A stretch of DNA of 64,000 nucleotides from Rhizobium sp. R635 (GCF_002211285.1 NZ_LOKX01000019.1:1-64000), one strand, 5' to 3'; counted from the first letter of the stretch, positions 7,586 to 17,177 are shown. Program-made: numbers and translations. Notes: generated by a model not told the origin, from the letters alone.

Positions 7586-9739
7586 TCAGCCGGCGCCTGC
7601 CGCCAGCGCCTGTTTGTGCGCCGTCAGGGCCTGCTGCGCCGCTGCGGCCGTATCGGCAGCCTTGTCGCCGGCGACCTGGACGGTCGGCACGGCGAGCCGG
7701 ATGCCGTTTTCATTGAATGCCTGATAGATCATCCGCAGCGCCCGGCGCTTCAGCGTGAACTGCTCTCCGGGCAGCGTCATGAACTTCATGCGCAGCAGCA
7801 ATCCGGAGTCGCCCAGGCTGTCGATACCCTGCATCTTCAAGGGCTCGATCGTGACGGGCTTGAACTCGGGGTCGGCGAACAGGTCCTGGCCGATCTTCTT
7901 GATAATCTTGCGGGCCTTTTCGACATCGGCGTCGTAGGCCACGGTGATCGTCATCTTCTCGATCACCCAGTCGCGGCTCATGTTCTGGATCGCGCCGAGT
8001 TCACTGAACGGCACGATGTAGACGGCGCCGCGGTGATGCCTGAGCTTCACCGATCGAAGGCTGAAGGATTCGACGCTTCCCTTGTAGTTGCCGCTCTGGA
8101 TGTATTCGCCGACGCGGAAGGCATCGTCGAGCAGGTAGAATACGCCGCTGATGATGTCCTTGACGACGGTCTGGGCGCCGAAGCCGATCGCAACGCCGAC
8201 GACGCCGGCGCCGGCGATCAGCGGCCCGATCTCGACGCCGAGCGAAGACAGCGCCATCATCAGCGCGATTGCGGCAAAGAGGATCATCAGCACGTTGCGC
8301 AGGATCGGCAGCAGTGTGCGGACCCGCGCCCGGCGGCGCTCCTTCTCGCTGCCGGCCTCGTAGGTCGTATCGGTCTCGCCGAGCTTGCGGTCGATGACGA
8401 CGCGCACCAGGCTCCAGGCGAGATCGATGACGAGAAGGATGATGCCGGCGCTGAGCATGCCGCGAACGATGCGCAGCATCGGCGTGTCCTGCATCGTCAT
8501 CCGGGTCAGCTCGACATCGAGGGCACGGGCGAGCAGGAGGATGGTGCCGACGATGACGATTGCCCGCACACCGCGCTCCACCAGCACGGAGGCGATGCTT
8601 GCCCGCTCGGCCTTTTCCTCGCCGGCGGCAGAGGACAGAATATTGGCGATGGAGACGCGGACGAGCGCAAGGATGGCCGGCAATGCCGCGCACACCGCAA
8701 CGATCCAGAAGAGCTTCACCGCGCCGACGACCCAGAGAGCCCAGAGACCGATGAAATAGGCGGTCCACAGCCAGTTGCGGATCGCCCGGCCGATGCGCGG
8801 CGCCTGCCCCTCGGCCGGCGCGTCCACCGGCCGGCGCCACAGGCTTTCGATTGCGATCGCAAGGAGCACGACACCCAGCGTATAGGCGACCAGTTGCCGC
8901 GAGGCGGGGGGAAGGCCGAGCGTTCCAAGCAGCCGCACCGTCACCCAGCCGAAGGCGAACCAACCGCAGAGATAGCCGAGACGGCGCGCCCAGTGGGTGG
9001 CTGCCGCATCGCTGACCGGCACCAGGCGAAATCCCGGCTGCGCCGTGGCGGCCGGAGGCGCGAGCAAAGCGCGCAGGAGCGCGGCCGCGAGGCGGAAGGC
9101 GACGAAAGCGAAGAGGTAGCCGACGACGATTTCGCGCACCAGCGGCGGCCAGTCGAAGACGAGGAAGAAGCCGATGCTGCCGAGCGCGAAGGCGAGCACG
9201 TGACATACGGCCCAGAGAAGCTTCGCGCCGAGAAGGACAAGCCGCTCCCGGACGGTCGAAAAGGGCGCCCGCTCCATCCAGCCGCGCCAGCCGCCGCTGA
9301 TCCGCCGGAAAACCCATTGGGCGGCGAAGCCTGCCGCCATGAAGGCGATCAGCAGGACCACCGGCCGGGTGCCGCCGTTCGCCTGGATATCACGCTCGAG
9401 CACGGCCGCGGCCGTCATCATCGCCGCTGGAAACGAGGCCGCGGCGTTCGTCAGATCGGACGAATGCCGGCGGAAGCGCGTGGCGAATTCGGCGAAAGAG
9501 GGATCGGTCGGCTTCGCCTCGCTGGGCGCGGCAGCGGCTTTCGCCGCCGCCTGCTGCTTCAGCCAGTCCTGCACCGCCGGATCGGTGGAGAGCGCTATGA
9601 ACTGCTCGATCCGTTCGGCCGGCAGTGCCGCCGGCGGCGTCTGCGACATTGCGGGCATGGCCATCAGCGCGGCGGCGAGAGATGCCATCACCGCCAGCAG
9701 CAGCGTTCGAAGAACGTTCCTTGATGACACCATCCGCAT
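7586..9739 (-). CDS. Large MscS-family mechanosensitive channel
   Basis: A 717-residue channel. A signal peptide (about residues 1-34) precedes a periplasmic region, then roughly 10 membrane helices and a C-terminal MscS core (about 500-700). The pore-helix signature is clear: LIAGAGVVGVAIGFGAQTVV followed by KDIISGVFYLLDD and the beta domain with VYIVPFSELGAIQNMSRDW. It resembles the YbiO/YjeP-class large channels, which release solutes on hypo-osmotic shock. GGGAGGG lies just before two candidate ATGs at 9739 and 9733; either may start the protein. It sits 36 bases after the DUF900 gene, probably in one operon. Confidence 0.92.
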   Translation of the reverse strand: MRMVSSRNVLRTLLLAVMASLAAALMAMPAMSQTPPAALPAERIEQFIALSTDPAVQDWLKQQAAAKAAAAPSEAKPTDPSFAEFATRFRRHSSDLTNAAASFPAAMMTAAAVLERDIQANGGTRPVVLLIAFMAAGFAAQWVFRRISGGWRGWMERAPFSTVRERLVLLGAKLLWAVCHVLAFALGSIGFFLVFDWPPLVREIVVGYLFAFVAFRLAAALLRALLAPPAATAQPGFRLVPVSDAAATHWARRLGYLCGWFAFGWVTVRLLGTLGLPPASRQLVAYTLGVVLLAIAIESLWRRPVDAPAEGQAPRIGRAIRNWLWTAYFIGLWALWVVGAVKLFWIVAVCAALPAILALVRVSIANILSSAAGEEKAERASIASVLVERGVRAIVIVGTILLLARALDVELTRMTMQDTPMLRIVRGMLSAGIILLVIDLAWSLVRVVIDRKLGETDTTYEAGSEKERRRARVRTLLPILRNVLMILFAAIALMMALSSLGVEIGPLIAGAGVVGVAIGFGAQTVVKDIISGVFYLLDDAFRVGEYIQSGNYKGSVESFSLRSVKLRHHRGAVYIVPFSELGAIQNMSRDWVIEKMTITVAYDADVEKARKIIKKIGQDLFADPEFKPVTIEPLKMQGIDSLGDSGLLLRMKFMTLPGEQFTLKRRALRMIYQAFNENGIRLAVPTVQVAGDKAADTAAAAQQALTAHKQALAAGAG

Positions 9740-9775
9740 GATCCCTCCCAATCCCCGCGTGTCGGGCGCTGCGCC

Positions 9776-11050
9776 CTATGGCCGGCATTCCGTTCTGAAA
9801 GCATTGCCGCAGGCCGGCTTCGGGCCGCCGCCAGGCCCGCCACGCGCGCCGGCATCGGCGGTGTAGGCATCGCGCGTATCCTGATCGACGACGGCGGCGG
9901 GTGCTGCCAGCACCAGGCCCGCGGCACTGCCCGCCGCCGCTGCCGTTTCCGTCGTCGCCACGAGGATTCTCTCGCCAAGGCCGACGCGGCTGTCGGTCAG
10001 CGTCTGCCCTTCCGAGATACGGGCGCCGATCAGCTGGACGATCTCCGGCGAGGCCGCGAACTTGGCATGGTGGAGCCGGTCGCTGGTCTTCACCTTCGTC
10101 AGGTCGATGACGTTGATCTCGTTTTCCTCGAGCTCCTGCTTGTAGGGCGCCTGCTCGGGATCGATGGAGCCGAGGCGGGCGACATCGCCCCAGACCCTTC
10201 GCGAGACGGCGAGCGCCTTGTCGTCACGGGACACGAAGAGCGTGAACTGGGGGTGCTGCTTTCCCATGTCGCCGATCTGCTGGCGGAACACGTCGACATC
10301 GACGTCGGGAGCCGCGAGCATGACGTTCTTGAATTTCGCCGGCAGGCGGCCATTGCGGATCGCCATCTGCCGCAGGCCTTCCATGGCGAGCCAATTGCCC
10401 ATCGAATGGGCGAGGATCGAGACTTCCTTGATCTCCGGATCGCGGTAGAGATACTGGAACAGCTTCTCCAGCGCGTTGCGGGTATAATTCGTGCTCTCCC
10501 GATCATATCCGTAGGCGAGCAGCCGGCCGCGCGAGGGCCATGTCACCAGCACCGGCGCGCTGTGCACGCCGGAATCATGGACGATCTGGGCAAAACGGTA
10601 GACGGAATCCTCGAAGCGCGTGTTGTAGCCATGGATGAAGACGAAGACGCTCCTGTCGGGGCTCTTGCGCACGCTCGCGCTCAGCCAGGCCTTTGCCCCG
10701 TCGATATCCATCTCGGCTGCCTTGAGCGTCGCGAAATCGGTTTTGGGGTTGGACGGCAGCTTCTTCGGCCAGGCGACTTCGCCGGTCTTGCGCCCCGGCG
10801 GGATCGAGACGGTGATATCGGCGAAGGTGGGCTCGCGGGCGCGCTCGCCGCTGAACATCTCTCCGGGGACGGGAGAGCGGCTGCGCGTCGTGGCGACCAG
10901 CATGTCGACGCGGTCGGCGCGAGGAGAGGTCTCGGCGACCGGGGTCAGCACACCCTTCGGATGCCCGCCGCAGCCCGACAGGCAGATCACCGTAACGCAA
11001 ACCAGAAGCCGTCGAAGCGTCTGGCGAAAAGCGGCCTGCCTGCCGCGCAT
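9776..11050 (-). CDS. Alpha/beta hydrolase lipoprotein, DUF900 family
   Basis: A 424-residue protein. Residues 1-24 are a lipoprotein signal peptide with lipobox LSGC; the mature Cys would anchor it to a membrane facing the periplasm. The hydrolase core shows the oxyanion region FVFIHGYNT and the nucleophile elbow AHSMG, plus the late His in DRLHHAKF. This matches the DUF900 group of alpha/beta hydrolases, whose substrates are unknown. The C-terminal 60 residues are low-complexity Ala/Gly-rich. The ATG at 11050 has no clear ribosome binding site; a GTG at 11065 is preceded by GGGGAG and may be the true start. It appears to be the first gene of the run that includes mscS. Confidence 0.85.
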   Translation of the reverse strand: MRGRQAAFRQTLRRLLVCVTVICLSGCGGHPKGVLTPVAETSPRADRVDMLVATTRSRSPVPGEMFSGERAREPTFADITVSIPPGRKTGEVAWPKKLPSNPKTDFATLKAAEMDIDGAKAWLSASVRKSPDRSVFVFIHGYNTRFEDSVYRFAQIVHDSGVHSAPVLVTWPSRGRLLAYGYDRESTNYTRNALEKLFQYLYRDPEIKEVSILAHSMGNWLAMEGLRQMAIRNGRLPAKFKNVMLAAPDVDVDVFRQQIGDMGKQHPQFTLFVSRDDKALAVSRRVWGDVARLGSIDPEQAPYKQELEENEINVIDLTKVKTSDRLHHAKFAASPEIVQLIGARISEGQTLTDSRVGLGERILVATTETAAAAGSAAGLVLAAPAAVVDQDTRDAYTADAGARGGPGGGPKPACGNAFRTECRP

Positions 11051-11230
11051 GTTGCTGATGTTCACACTGCTCCCCACACTGACGCATACTGCCGGGTCGG
11101 ACCCTGCCCGCATCGAAGAGATTGAGCCAAAGACGAAGCCGCAGGCATGTATGTTCCTGTATGTTACAGGTAACGGCACCCTTCGCTTGGTTCGGCCGAT
11201 GGCGAGCGCAGCCTGTCGGCCACGCCGCCG

Positions 11231-13027
11231 TCAATTCCCCGGCGGGTCGTTTTGCACAGGCAGACCGGCAGCCTCCAGCCCGTTGAAAAATCGTTCCTGG
11301 TCCTCGATCCGCGCCAGCCGCCAGACCACCTCCCGCCTGACATTCGGGATCAAGCCTGGCGACCGGGCCTCGATCCAGTCGATCTGCTCCTTTGCCTCCG
11401 CCGCTTTTCCAAGGGTGCCGAGGATCGAAAGCAGGACGAGGCGGTGCATCGGATTGTAGTTGAGGTCCGACATGCGGGACCATAATTCCGCGGCTTGCGT
11501 ATCGCCCCGCATGAAGGCGCAGAGCGCCATCCCCACCTCGTAATATCCCTGCGGTCCGGCATTCTTGCCGACGGCCTCCGAAATCAGCTCGCAGCCCCTG
11601 TCCCATTTTCCCGACATCGCCAGACGCAGGCCGTATTCGCCCGCCACTTCGGTATCGTTCGAATTGCTGGCATAGGCGGCTTCGCCGGCGCGCAGGGCCT
11701 CGGCCGGGTCGTTGCCGAAGAAATTGGCGAGCATCAGCGCCTGAAGCGCACGCGCATTCTTCGGATCGAGATGCACGGCGCGTTCGGCAAGCTCCCGGGC
11801 GGTGGCGAGCGTGGCAGCCGTCGGTTTCGTGTTCAGCTGATATGGAAAGCGGAATTCGTCGAGATGGGTGAGCGAAAGAAAGGCCACGACGTTGGAATCG
11901 TCAGGCATTTGCTCGGCCGCCTGCTGAAGGCAGGATTTTGCCGCGCCCTGCGCCTGCGCGGTCATTTCGCTGCGGTAGCTGTAGTAGGCCAGAATGCAGG
12001 AAAAAGCGTCCGCGCTCCCGGCGATGCTGGCGGTGTCCGCCTGGAAAATGACGCCGAACGGGCGCGCGACCGCCGTCGCGATCTCCTCGGCAAGACTTGC
12101 CTGCGTTTTCAGGATGCCCTGGACTTCCATGTCCGCATCGTAATTGTTCGCCCAGATGACGATCCCATCGGCGCGCCGCACGAGCCTCGCCGTAGAGCGC
12201 AGCGTTCCGCCTTCCAGCCTGATGCTTCCCCGCAGGGCATAGATCGGTTGCGACGAAATCTCGCCATCCCTGTTGCCCGGTAAAGCGGCGGCGACGACGA
12301 TGTCGTTGAAGGGAACGAGCTTTTCGATGATGTCGTCGGTGATGCCCTGGGAGATGTCGGATGCGGCTCCGCCGCCGGAGGCGCTTTCGAAGCGCTCGAC
12401 GACGATGGTCGGGCGGCCGACGCTTCCCGGCAGCGTCTCATTCCCGGTATCGACCGACCTCACATGCTGCAACATCGCGGCGGCGGCCAAGACAGCCGCA
12501 GCACCTCCCGCGAGAAGCCAGTACCGGGACCACGGCAAGCGCCGGATCGCCTTGTCCCGGCTGACCGTATCCCCTGCCGGGGCGGCGGCTTGCGGCCCAT
12601 CGTCTCCCGGGGGCGGCGGAGCGGACTGGCCGGCTTGCTGCATCTCCGCAGGCTCCGCGCCTTGCCTCACCTCGAAGACAGGCGCATAGCCGCCTCTGGG
12701 AATTGTGATGATGATCCGGTCCGCGGCGCCGGCGGTCAGGTAATAATGTTCCAGTTCCCTGCGCAGCCGTCCCGCTTCGATACGGACACACGGATCCTGC
12801 TGCGCGTCGAAGCTCGCATCCCGGCCGAAAACCGCCTGTGCGATGGTAAATGCCTTCAGATAGTCCCGATGGCCGGCAAGCGTTTCGGTCACCACGAAGT
12901 CGAGGAACCTCCGCGCCCGCTCCGGAAGACGGAACTCCGGGCTGGACAGAATGCGGTCGAGTTGCTGCCGCGCCTCTTCGGGTGAAGAAACGTCGCCGCC
13001 AGCCCTGTCAACGCCTGCATTTGCCAT
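11231..13027 (-). CDS. Membrane-anchored TPR protein with N-terminal regulator-like domain (paralogue 1)
   Basis: A 598-residue protein of a family common in rhizobia and often annotated as 'adenylate cyclase-like', though no cyclase domain is present. Order seen: an N-terminal domain (about 15-110) with the signatures RFLDFVVTETLAG, KAFTIAQAVFGRDASFD and RIEAGRLRRELEHYYL; a Pro/Ala linker; one membrane helix (about 170-190); a FlgO/TolB-like domain (about 205-320) ending VIWANNYDADM; and TPR-like repeats to the end. Two paralogues lie at 21514-23292 and 23298-24257. The role is unknown; the N-terminal domain may bind DNA or nucleotide by analogy with membrane-bound regulators. ATG at 13027 chosen for its GGGGGAG; an upstream ATG at 13066 is possible. 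Confidence 0.75.
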   Translation of the reverse strand: MANAGVDRAGGDVSSPEEARQQLDRILSSPEFRLPERARRFLDFVVTETLAGHRDYLKAFTIAQAVFGRDASFDAQQDPCVRIEAGRLRRELEHYYLTAGAADRIIITIPRGGYAPVFEVRQGAEPAEMQQAGQSAPPPPGDDGPQAAAPAGDTVSRDKAIRRLPWSRYWLLAGGAAAVLAAAAMLQHVRSVDTGNETLPGSVGRPTIVVERFESASGGGAASDISQGITDDIIEKLVPFNDIVVAAALPGNRDGEISSQPIYALRGSIRLEGGTLRSTARLVRRADGIVIWANNYDADMEVQGILKTQASLAEEIATAVARPFGVIFQADTASIAGSADAFSCILAYYSYRSEMTAQAQGAAKSCLQQAAEQMPDDSNVVAFLSLTHLDEFRFPYQLNTKPTAATLATARELAERAVHLDPKNARALQALMLANFFGNDPAEALRAGEAAYASNSNDTEVAGEYGLRLAMSGKWDRGCELISEAVGKNAGPQGYYEVGMALCAFMRGDTQAAELWSRMSDLNYNPMHRLVLLSILGTLGKAAEAKEQIDWIEARSPGLIPNVRREVVWRLARIEDQERFFNGLEAAGLPVQNDPPGN

Positions 13028-13290
13028 CGGCTCCCCCAGACCCCGATTGCGAACAACCTGCAGCATACGGTCATGGACGATAGACCTCCGTCGACACGTC
13101 GGCAATGTCATTAAACAGAATAATCTAATTAAGATAAATCTTATTCACAGCCTGCCGGACACCAATACAGATCCGCATAGGCCCGCACCGGCGTAGGATA
13201 CCGTATCCTACCGCAGCGGACATGTATTTTACTGCCTTCGTCTCGCCGCGCGCTCTATCATCGCCCAAGCATTCTGGAGGAGGCGGCGAG

Positions 13291-13761
13291 ATGACATCAC
13301 CTGAAACGTCCACATCCCATCCCATGACGAGCGCCGAGGACCTGCGCAAACGCGCTTTGGAACTCCAGCTCCTGGAAATGGAGCGCAGCGAAAAGATCAA
13401 GGCGCGTGAGGCAAAGAAACATGCCGATTTCGTCGAAGATTTCTTCCGCAAGCAGATCGGAGAAGCCGAACGCGCCGTCATCAAGCGGCTGGTGATGAGA
13501 GCGGCGGCGGACGGCAAATACGAGGCGCTGATCTACAGTTTTCCATCGACCTTCTGCACGGACAGCGGCCGTGCCATCAACAACAACCTCGCCGGATGGC
13601 AGAAAACGCTGCAGGGAAAGGCGAAGGAGCTCTATGAACTGTTTGAGGAGGTCGCCAAGCCGCAAGGATACGGGCTCAAGGCGATGATCATCAACTTCCC
13701 CGACGGCATGCCCGGCGACGTCGGCTTCTTCCTCACCTGGGAACCGCCAGTCGATGATTGA
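13291..13761 (+). CDS. Hypothetical protein, 156 aa
   Basis: I do not recognise this protein. Residues 12-65 form a charged helix rich in Glu, Lys and Arg, probably a coiled coil; the rest is a small alpha/beta domain with YEALIYSFPSTFCTDSGRAI and FLTWEPPVDD at the end. No membrane segment or signal peptide. The ATG at 13291 lies 7 bases after GGAGGAGG; an in-frame upstream ATG at 13222 lacks such a site. It is transcribed away from the TPR-protein gene and followed by a full intergenic repeat. Codon use is normal for the replicon. Confidence 0.75.
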   Translation: MTSPETSTSHPMTSAEDLRKRALELQLLEMERSEKIKAREAKKHADFVEDFFRKQIGEAERAVIKRLVMRAAADGKYEALIYSFPSTFCTDSGRAINNNLAGWQKTLQGKAKELYELFEEVAKPQGYGLKAMIINFPDGMPGDVGFFLTWEPPVDD

Positions 13762-13837
13762 CCGGCTGCGGGCGTATTGCCACGCCCGCAAGGATTGACG
13801 CTCGCCGGGATCGAAACGGCGAGCGAGATGGCCGGCC

Positions 13838-13943
13838 TAAAGCGCGTCGCGATCTTTCAGATTCGCTCCTTGCGCTTTAGGTCTTTGTTTTTAAGCATGT
13901 CGTTATCGCAAACCGCCGCACACTTTTGCGCGACATGCTCTAA
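13838..13943 (+). repeat. Rhizobial intergenic repeat, full copy A (106 bp)
   Basis: A 106-bp element that begins taaagcgcgtcgcgatcttt and ends gcgcgacatgctctaa. An almost identical inverted copy of the same length is at 24375-24480 and partial copies lie at 87-128 and 19762-19813. Its halves contain short palindromes (aaagcgc/gcgcttt, gcatgtcg/cgacatgc), so transcripts could fold. Its last bases contain the stop codon of the DUF2950 gene (TAG, complement of 13940-13942). Confidence 0.88.
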
Positions 13944-14878
13944 TCCCTCACCACGGTCCAATTCGCATCCGGATTGAAATCCTTGATCGCCGCGGCGCGC
14001 TCTTCCGTTGCCGGGCCCAGATCGCGCTGATAGATGACGCTCATCCCGTTGACCATGAAGGTCTGCACGCCTGTGACCCTATATTTGACCGGCCAGGCGA
14101 TCAGCGCAAAGCCGGCGGTCATATAGCCGTTGACGACGTAGCTTTGCTTGCCGCCAAGGACATTGTCTCCCTGGGATGTCAGGATACGGTAGCGATAGCC
14201 GAAATAGCCCTCGCCGCGTTTGGCGGCGCCGAAGGCGGCCGTTTCGACCAGGCCGCTTGCCGGGCTCTCCTCGGGATAAACGCTCGGGTCCCAGTACAGG
14301 CCATCGAGCTTGCCGGGACTGCTGATCAACTTCTTTGCGAACTCATAGATGCCGTCGCCGTCGCGGTCTGCGGATGCGAACTGATACTGGGCCACGACAT
14401 ATTCATGCATGGTGTCGATGGTGGCGAGCTCGTTCTCGCCGATGCGGCGATTGGTAATCTCCTCAAGGCCACGCTGCGTATCGAAGAACCATTTGCCGTC
14501 CTTGTCCTGGCTCAGCGGAAACGGCAGCGGCCAGAGCCGGTCGCCGATCGCAACGACCTTGAGATCTCCGTCGTCCCGCAGAACCGCCTTCCGCTCCGCG
14601 CCCTCGCGGATCAATCCGTAAGCGATCATCGCCTCGTTGCTGGATCGAAGCTTGTCGGCCTTGAGGCCGAGCAGAGCGGCAAGATCGTCGATGTTGTTGG
14701 AACTCAGAACCGCTTTCAGTCTGTCGACCACAAGCGACGGGCTGTCGAATTTCGGCGAAGGCGCTGCCGCCTTGTATTCGGCGAAATTAGTCGGCGCTTG
14801 CGAGAATGCCGGCGTTGCCGGCATCGTGCAGAGCGCTGCCGCGAACATGAGCGGAATGACGGTCGATTGGCGTCTCAT
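13940..14878 (-). CDS. DUF2950 family secreted protein
   Basis: A 312-residue protein with a signal peptide (residues 1-27, cleavage near AFS-QAP), so it is exported. The body matches the DUF2950 pattern: WPLPFPLSQDKDGKWFFDT, the NELATIDTMHEYVVAQ region, and a Gly-rich FGYRYRILTSQG segment before the C-terminal MSVIYQRDLGP. Function of the family is unknown. GGAG lies 7 bases before ATG 14878. It follows the DUF3300 gene by 29 bases; the two families commonly occur as neighbours, suggesting a shared envelope role. Its stop codon lies inside the end of an intergenic repeat. Confidence 0.85.
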   Translation of the reverse strand: MRRQSTVIPLMFAAALCTMPATPAFSQAPTNFAEYKAAAPSPKFDSPSLVVDRLKAVLSSNNIDDLAALLGLKADKLRSSNEAMIAYGLIREGAERKAVLRDDGDLKVVAIGDRLWPLPFPLSQDKDGKWFFDTQRGLEEITNRRIGENELATIDTMHEYVVAQYQFASADRDGDGIYEFAKKLISSPGKLDGLYWDPSVYPEESPASGLVETAAFGAAKRGEGYFGYRYRILTSQGDNVLGGKQSYVVNGYMTAGFALIAWPVKYRVTGVQTFMVNGMSVIYQRDLGPATEERAAAIKDFNPDANWTVVRD

Positions 14879-14907
14879 GATGTAGCTCCCTGATCTGGAA
14901 AGAGGTC

Positions 14908-16311
14908 TCAACGCCGTCCACCACCGCGGCCACCGCCGCCACGGCCGCCACCGCCGCCGCCCTGCGGGCGCGGCCGGGCCTGAGGCGGACGGGCTGATGG
15001 GCGATGGCTCATGCTCTGCGCCCCTCGCTGCGAGGAGACGGCCTCCCGGCGACCAGACTGCGGGCTGCCGAGAGCGCTCGATTGGCGTCCGCGATTGTCG
15101 GGCCTGGCAGCCATCTGCGGCTTATTGGATCTGTTGGCAGCCTTTTGAGCGGGTTTGGCAGGGCGATTGGCGGCCTTCTGAGGACGCGCCTCCGGCCGGG
15201 ACGCGGCCGGCCGATTGGCCGCGGTCGGTCTGTTGGCCGCAGGCTTGGCCTTCAGCCCCTGCGCCGTGTTCTTGCGGATATCGTCCGCCCGCGCCGAATT
15301 GGCGCGATTGCCGGGCCTCTGGCTCGCCTGGATATCGTTGGCCCGATTGCGCAACTGGTTGCGATTGTCGGCCTGCAGACCGGATTTGATCGCCGACCGG
15401 TCCAAGTTCGAGAGCTGGTCCTTGCCGATGCTCAACTTGCTGCGGTCGACATTGCTCCAGTCGACGTCGTTCCACTTGAGCTTTCCATTGAAATTGCGGT
15501 CGTTCAGGCAATTGTTGCAGTCGATGTCGATATCGCCGTCCCAGCGGCCGCCCCACACACCCCAATCGTCCCAGTTGACGATGGCAGCCCAGGTCAGCCC
15601 GGTGACCGCGGCGGCAAAGAACCCCGCCCCGGGATAATAATAGTTGTCGTAATAATCGGGATAATAGGAGATCGGCTCCGAAACATACCCCGGTTCATAG
15701 AGCATTTCCGGCGGATATTGCGGGATATAGATCTTCTCGGGATCGGTCGGCCGGATGATGATATTGTCGTTCTCGGTGACGACAGTGACCTTGTCGTCCG
15801 TCTTGATGATGTTCTTTTCCACCGCTTCGTCGCGAAGCTGCTGAATGGCGATCAGGACGTCCTTCTGCTGGTTGGTGAGCGCATCGGCGAGCGATTGGGT
15901 CCAGTCGAGATCCTCGCTCATCATCTTGACGATGTCGGGATAATTGAGCAGCGAAATGACGCTGCCGTCCCAATCGCTTTTCGGCTTGAGGTCGGAATTC
16001 TTCTTTTTCGCCTCGAGGAAACGCTGCGCCTCGATGATCTCGAGAGGAAAGAGCGAGGCGGCGGAAATTGCCGCGACCAGTTCGTCCGGATAGAGCGCGA
16101 TGCGCGCCACGAGCACTTCCAGTTCATCGTCGGAAAGAAGTGCGGCCGCCGGTTCTCCGGCACTCGTCTGGGCTGGTGCGGCTGCCGGCGCAGCCGCAGG
16201 CGCAGGCGCCTGGGCGCGCGCGGGCAGGGCCGGCTGAAAAGCAATGATCGCCACAGCCGCCAATCCGGTGATGAGTTGGCCAGCAAGCGCTTTGCGGGAA
16301 ATTGCTCTCAT
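14908..16311 (-). CDS. DUF3300 family secreted protein
   Basis: A 467-residue exported protein. Residues 1-34 form a signal peptide (ARA-QAP), followed by an Ala/Pro linker. The DUF3300 domain (about 60-230) shows ALYPDELVAAISAASLFPLE, DPEKIYIPQYPPEMLYEPGY and a Tyr-rich stretch. The C-terminal third is a low-complexity Arg/Ala/Asn/Gln/Pro-rich tail ending in a Gly/Arg-rich run, likely disordered. Function unknown. The ATG at 16311 lies 8 bases after GGGAGG; an upstream in-frame ATG at 16353 has no such site. Operon partner of the DUF2950 gene. Confidence 0.87.
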   Translation of the reverse strand: MRAISRKALAGQLITGLAAVAIIAFQPALPARAQAPAPAAAPAAAPAQTSAGEPAAALLSDDELEVLVARIALYPDELVAAISAASLFPLEIIEAQRFLEAKKKNSDLKPKSDWDGSVISLLNYPDIVKMMSEDLDWTQSLADALTNQQKDVLIAIQQLRDEAVEKNIIKTDDKVTVVTENDNIIIRPTDPEKIYIPQYPPEMLYEPGYVSEPISYYPDYYDNYYYPGAGFFAAAVTGLTWAAIVNWDDWGVWGGRWDGDIDIDCNNCLNDRNFNGKLKWNDVDWSNVDRSKLSIGKDQLSNLDRSAIKSGLQADNRNQLRNRANDIQASQRPGNRANSARADDIRKNTAQGLKAKPAANRPTAANRPAASRPEARPQKAANRPAKPAQKAANRSNKPQMAARPDNRGRQSSALGSPQSGRREAVSSQRGAQSMSHRPSARPPQARPRPQGGGGGGRGGGGRGGGRR

Positions 16312-16349
16312 CGCATCGACCTCCCTTGGATCAAACAATACGAATGCCT

Positions 16350-16664
16350 TCATCGAGACTTCGGACCGGTCAGGGGCGGCCGGCCGAGCATGACTATTTT
16401 CGACTGGGCGATCGCCTCACCCATCTCTTTCAGCAGAGCCTCGACCAGGCCCGCATATTCCAGCCGCCGCGCCTCCCGAACCGCCTCGGGCAGACCCTCG
16501 ACCTGCGCCAGAGCGTGTGCGGCATCCGCGAGATCCTCGCACATGCTATGAAAGGGCTCGTTCACATAGAAAAGCCGCTGTATCAGCCGCGTCTGGTTGG
16601 GGAAGTAAGTCTCAGCCGTCTCGAGGGCGGACAGATATGTCGAACCTTTTTCTCCCGACGCCAT
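16350..16664 (-). CDS. Hypothetical protein, 104 aa
   Basis: A small soluble-looking, helical protein (for example FHSMCEDLADAAHALAQVEG) with no recognisable domain, signal peptide or membrane segment. It ends 38 bases upstream of the DUF3300 start on the same strand and may open that operon. A GGAG is immediately next to the ATG, too close for good initiation, so the start is uncertain. Codon use supports a real gene. No function can be assigned. Confidence 0.62.
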   Translation of the reverse strand: MASGEKGSTYLSALETAETYFPNQTRLIQRLFYVNEPFHSMCEDLADAAHALAQVEGLPEAVREARRLEYAGLVEALLKEMGEAIAQSKIVMLGRPPLTGPKSR

Positions 16665-17177
16665 CTCCGCCCCCGCCGTCGAACTGCGCTCAGCAGATGT
16701 GAAAAACTATACAGCAGACGCACTGGCGGCTGACGTAAAATACGCGATCCTACGGGTGCCGGCTTTCGAAGGGCCGGGAGAATTTGCGGCACAGCGCCGG
16801 AATGGCATGAAACGAGCCGATCGCGTTCCTGCGCCCTTGCGCGGAGAAGATCTCCTCGAAGCTGTGGCTCCCGGCAACCCGATAGAGATTACGCGATGCT
16901 ACGAGCCTCAACGCCGAAACGGGCCTAATATCGACTGTTGATAGCGATCGAGCGGCTCGGCCAGACCGGCCGGAAGGGAGCGGCCGTGTTCTTCGACTAT
17001 CTCGTCTTGAGCGTCCCGGCCTTCCTTGTCGTCATCATGGCCTGCGACGCGGTCGCCAACGCACGAACCACACCATCAGGACGCTGCCGAACGCCTGGCG
17101 ACGCCGATCCCGGTCATCGGGCCAAGCAGCGAGACGCGCCCCGAGAGGAACCAACGGTGAGAGCATAGGAGCCAGCG
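16665..17177. other. Gene-poor interval between a minus-strand and a plus-strand operon
   Basis: No gene is well supported. Two short plus-strand frames (16699-16941 and a TTG-started one at 16938-17168) abut each other. The second has good third-position G/C only in its first half, with a hydrophobic stretch YLVLSVPAFLVVIMAC, and could be the remnant of a membrane-protein gene. Promoters for the divergent genes must lie here, but no consensus is obvious. Confidence 0.45.

Noticed and set aside
7583..9724. A 713-codon open frame on the plus strand opposite the mscS gene
   Set aside because: It is the exact antisense of a clear MscS channel; its product is Arg/His/Asp-rich and low in hydrophobic content, as expected of a mirror frame in high-GC DNA.
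11231..13027. Annotation of the TPR proteins as adenylate cyclases
   Set aside because: No cyclase catalytic motif is visible; the name comes from relatives that share only the FlgO/TolB-like and TPR parts.
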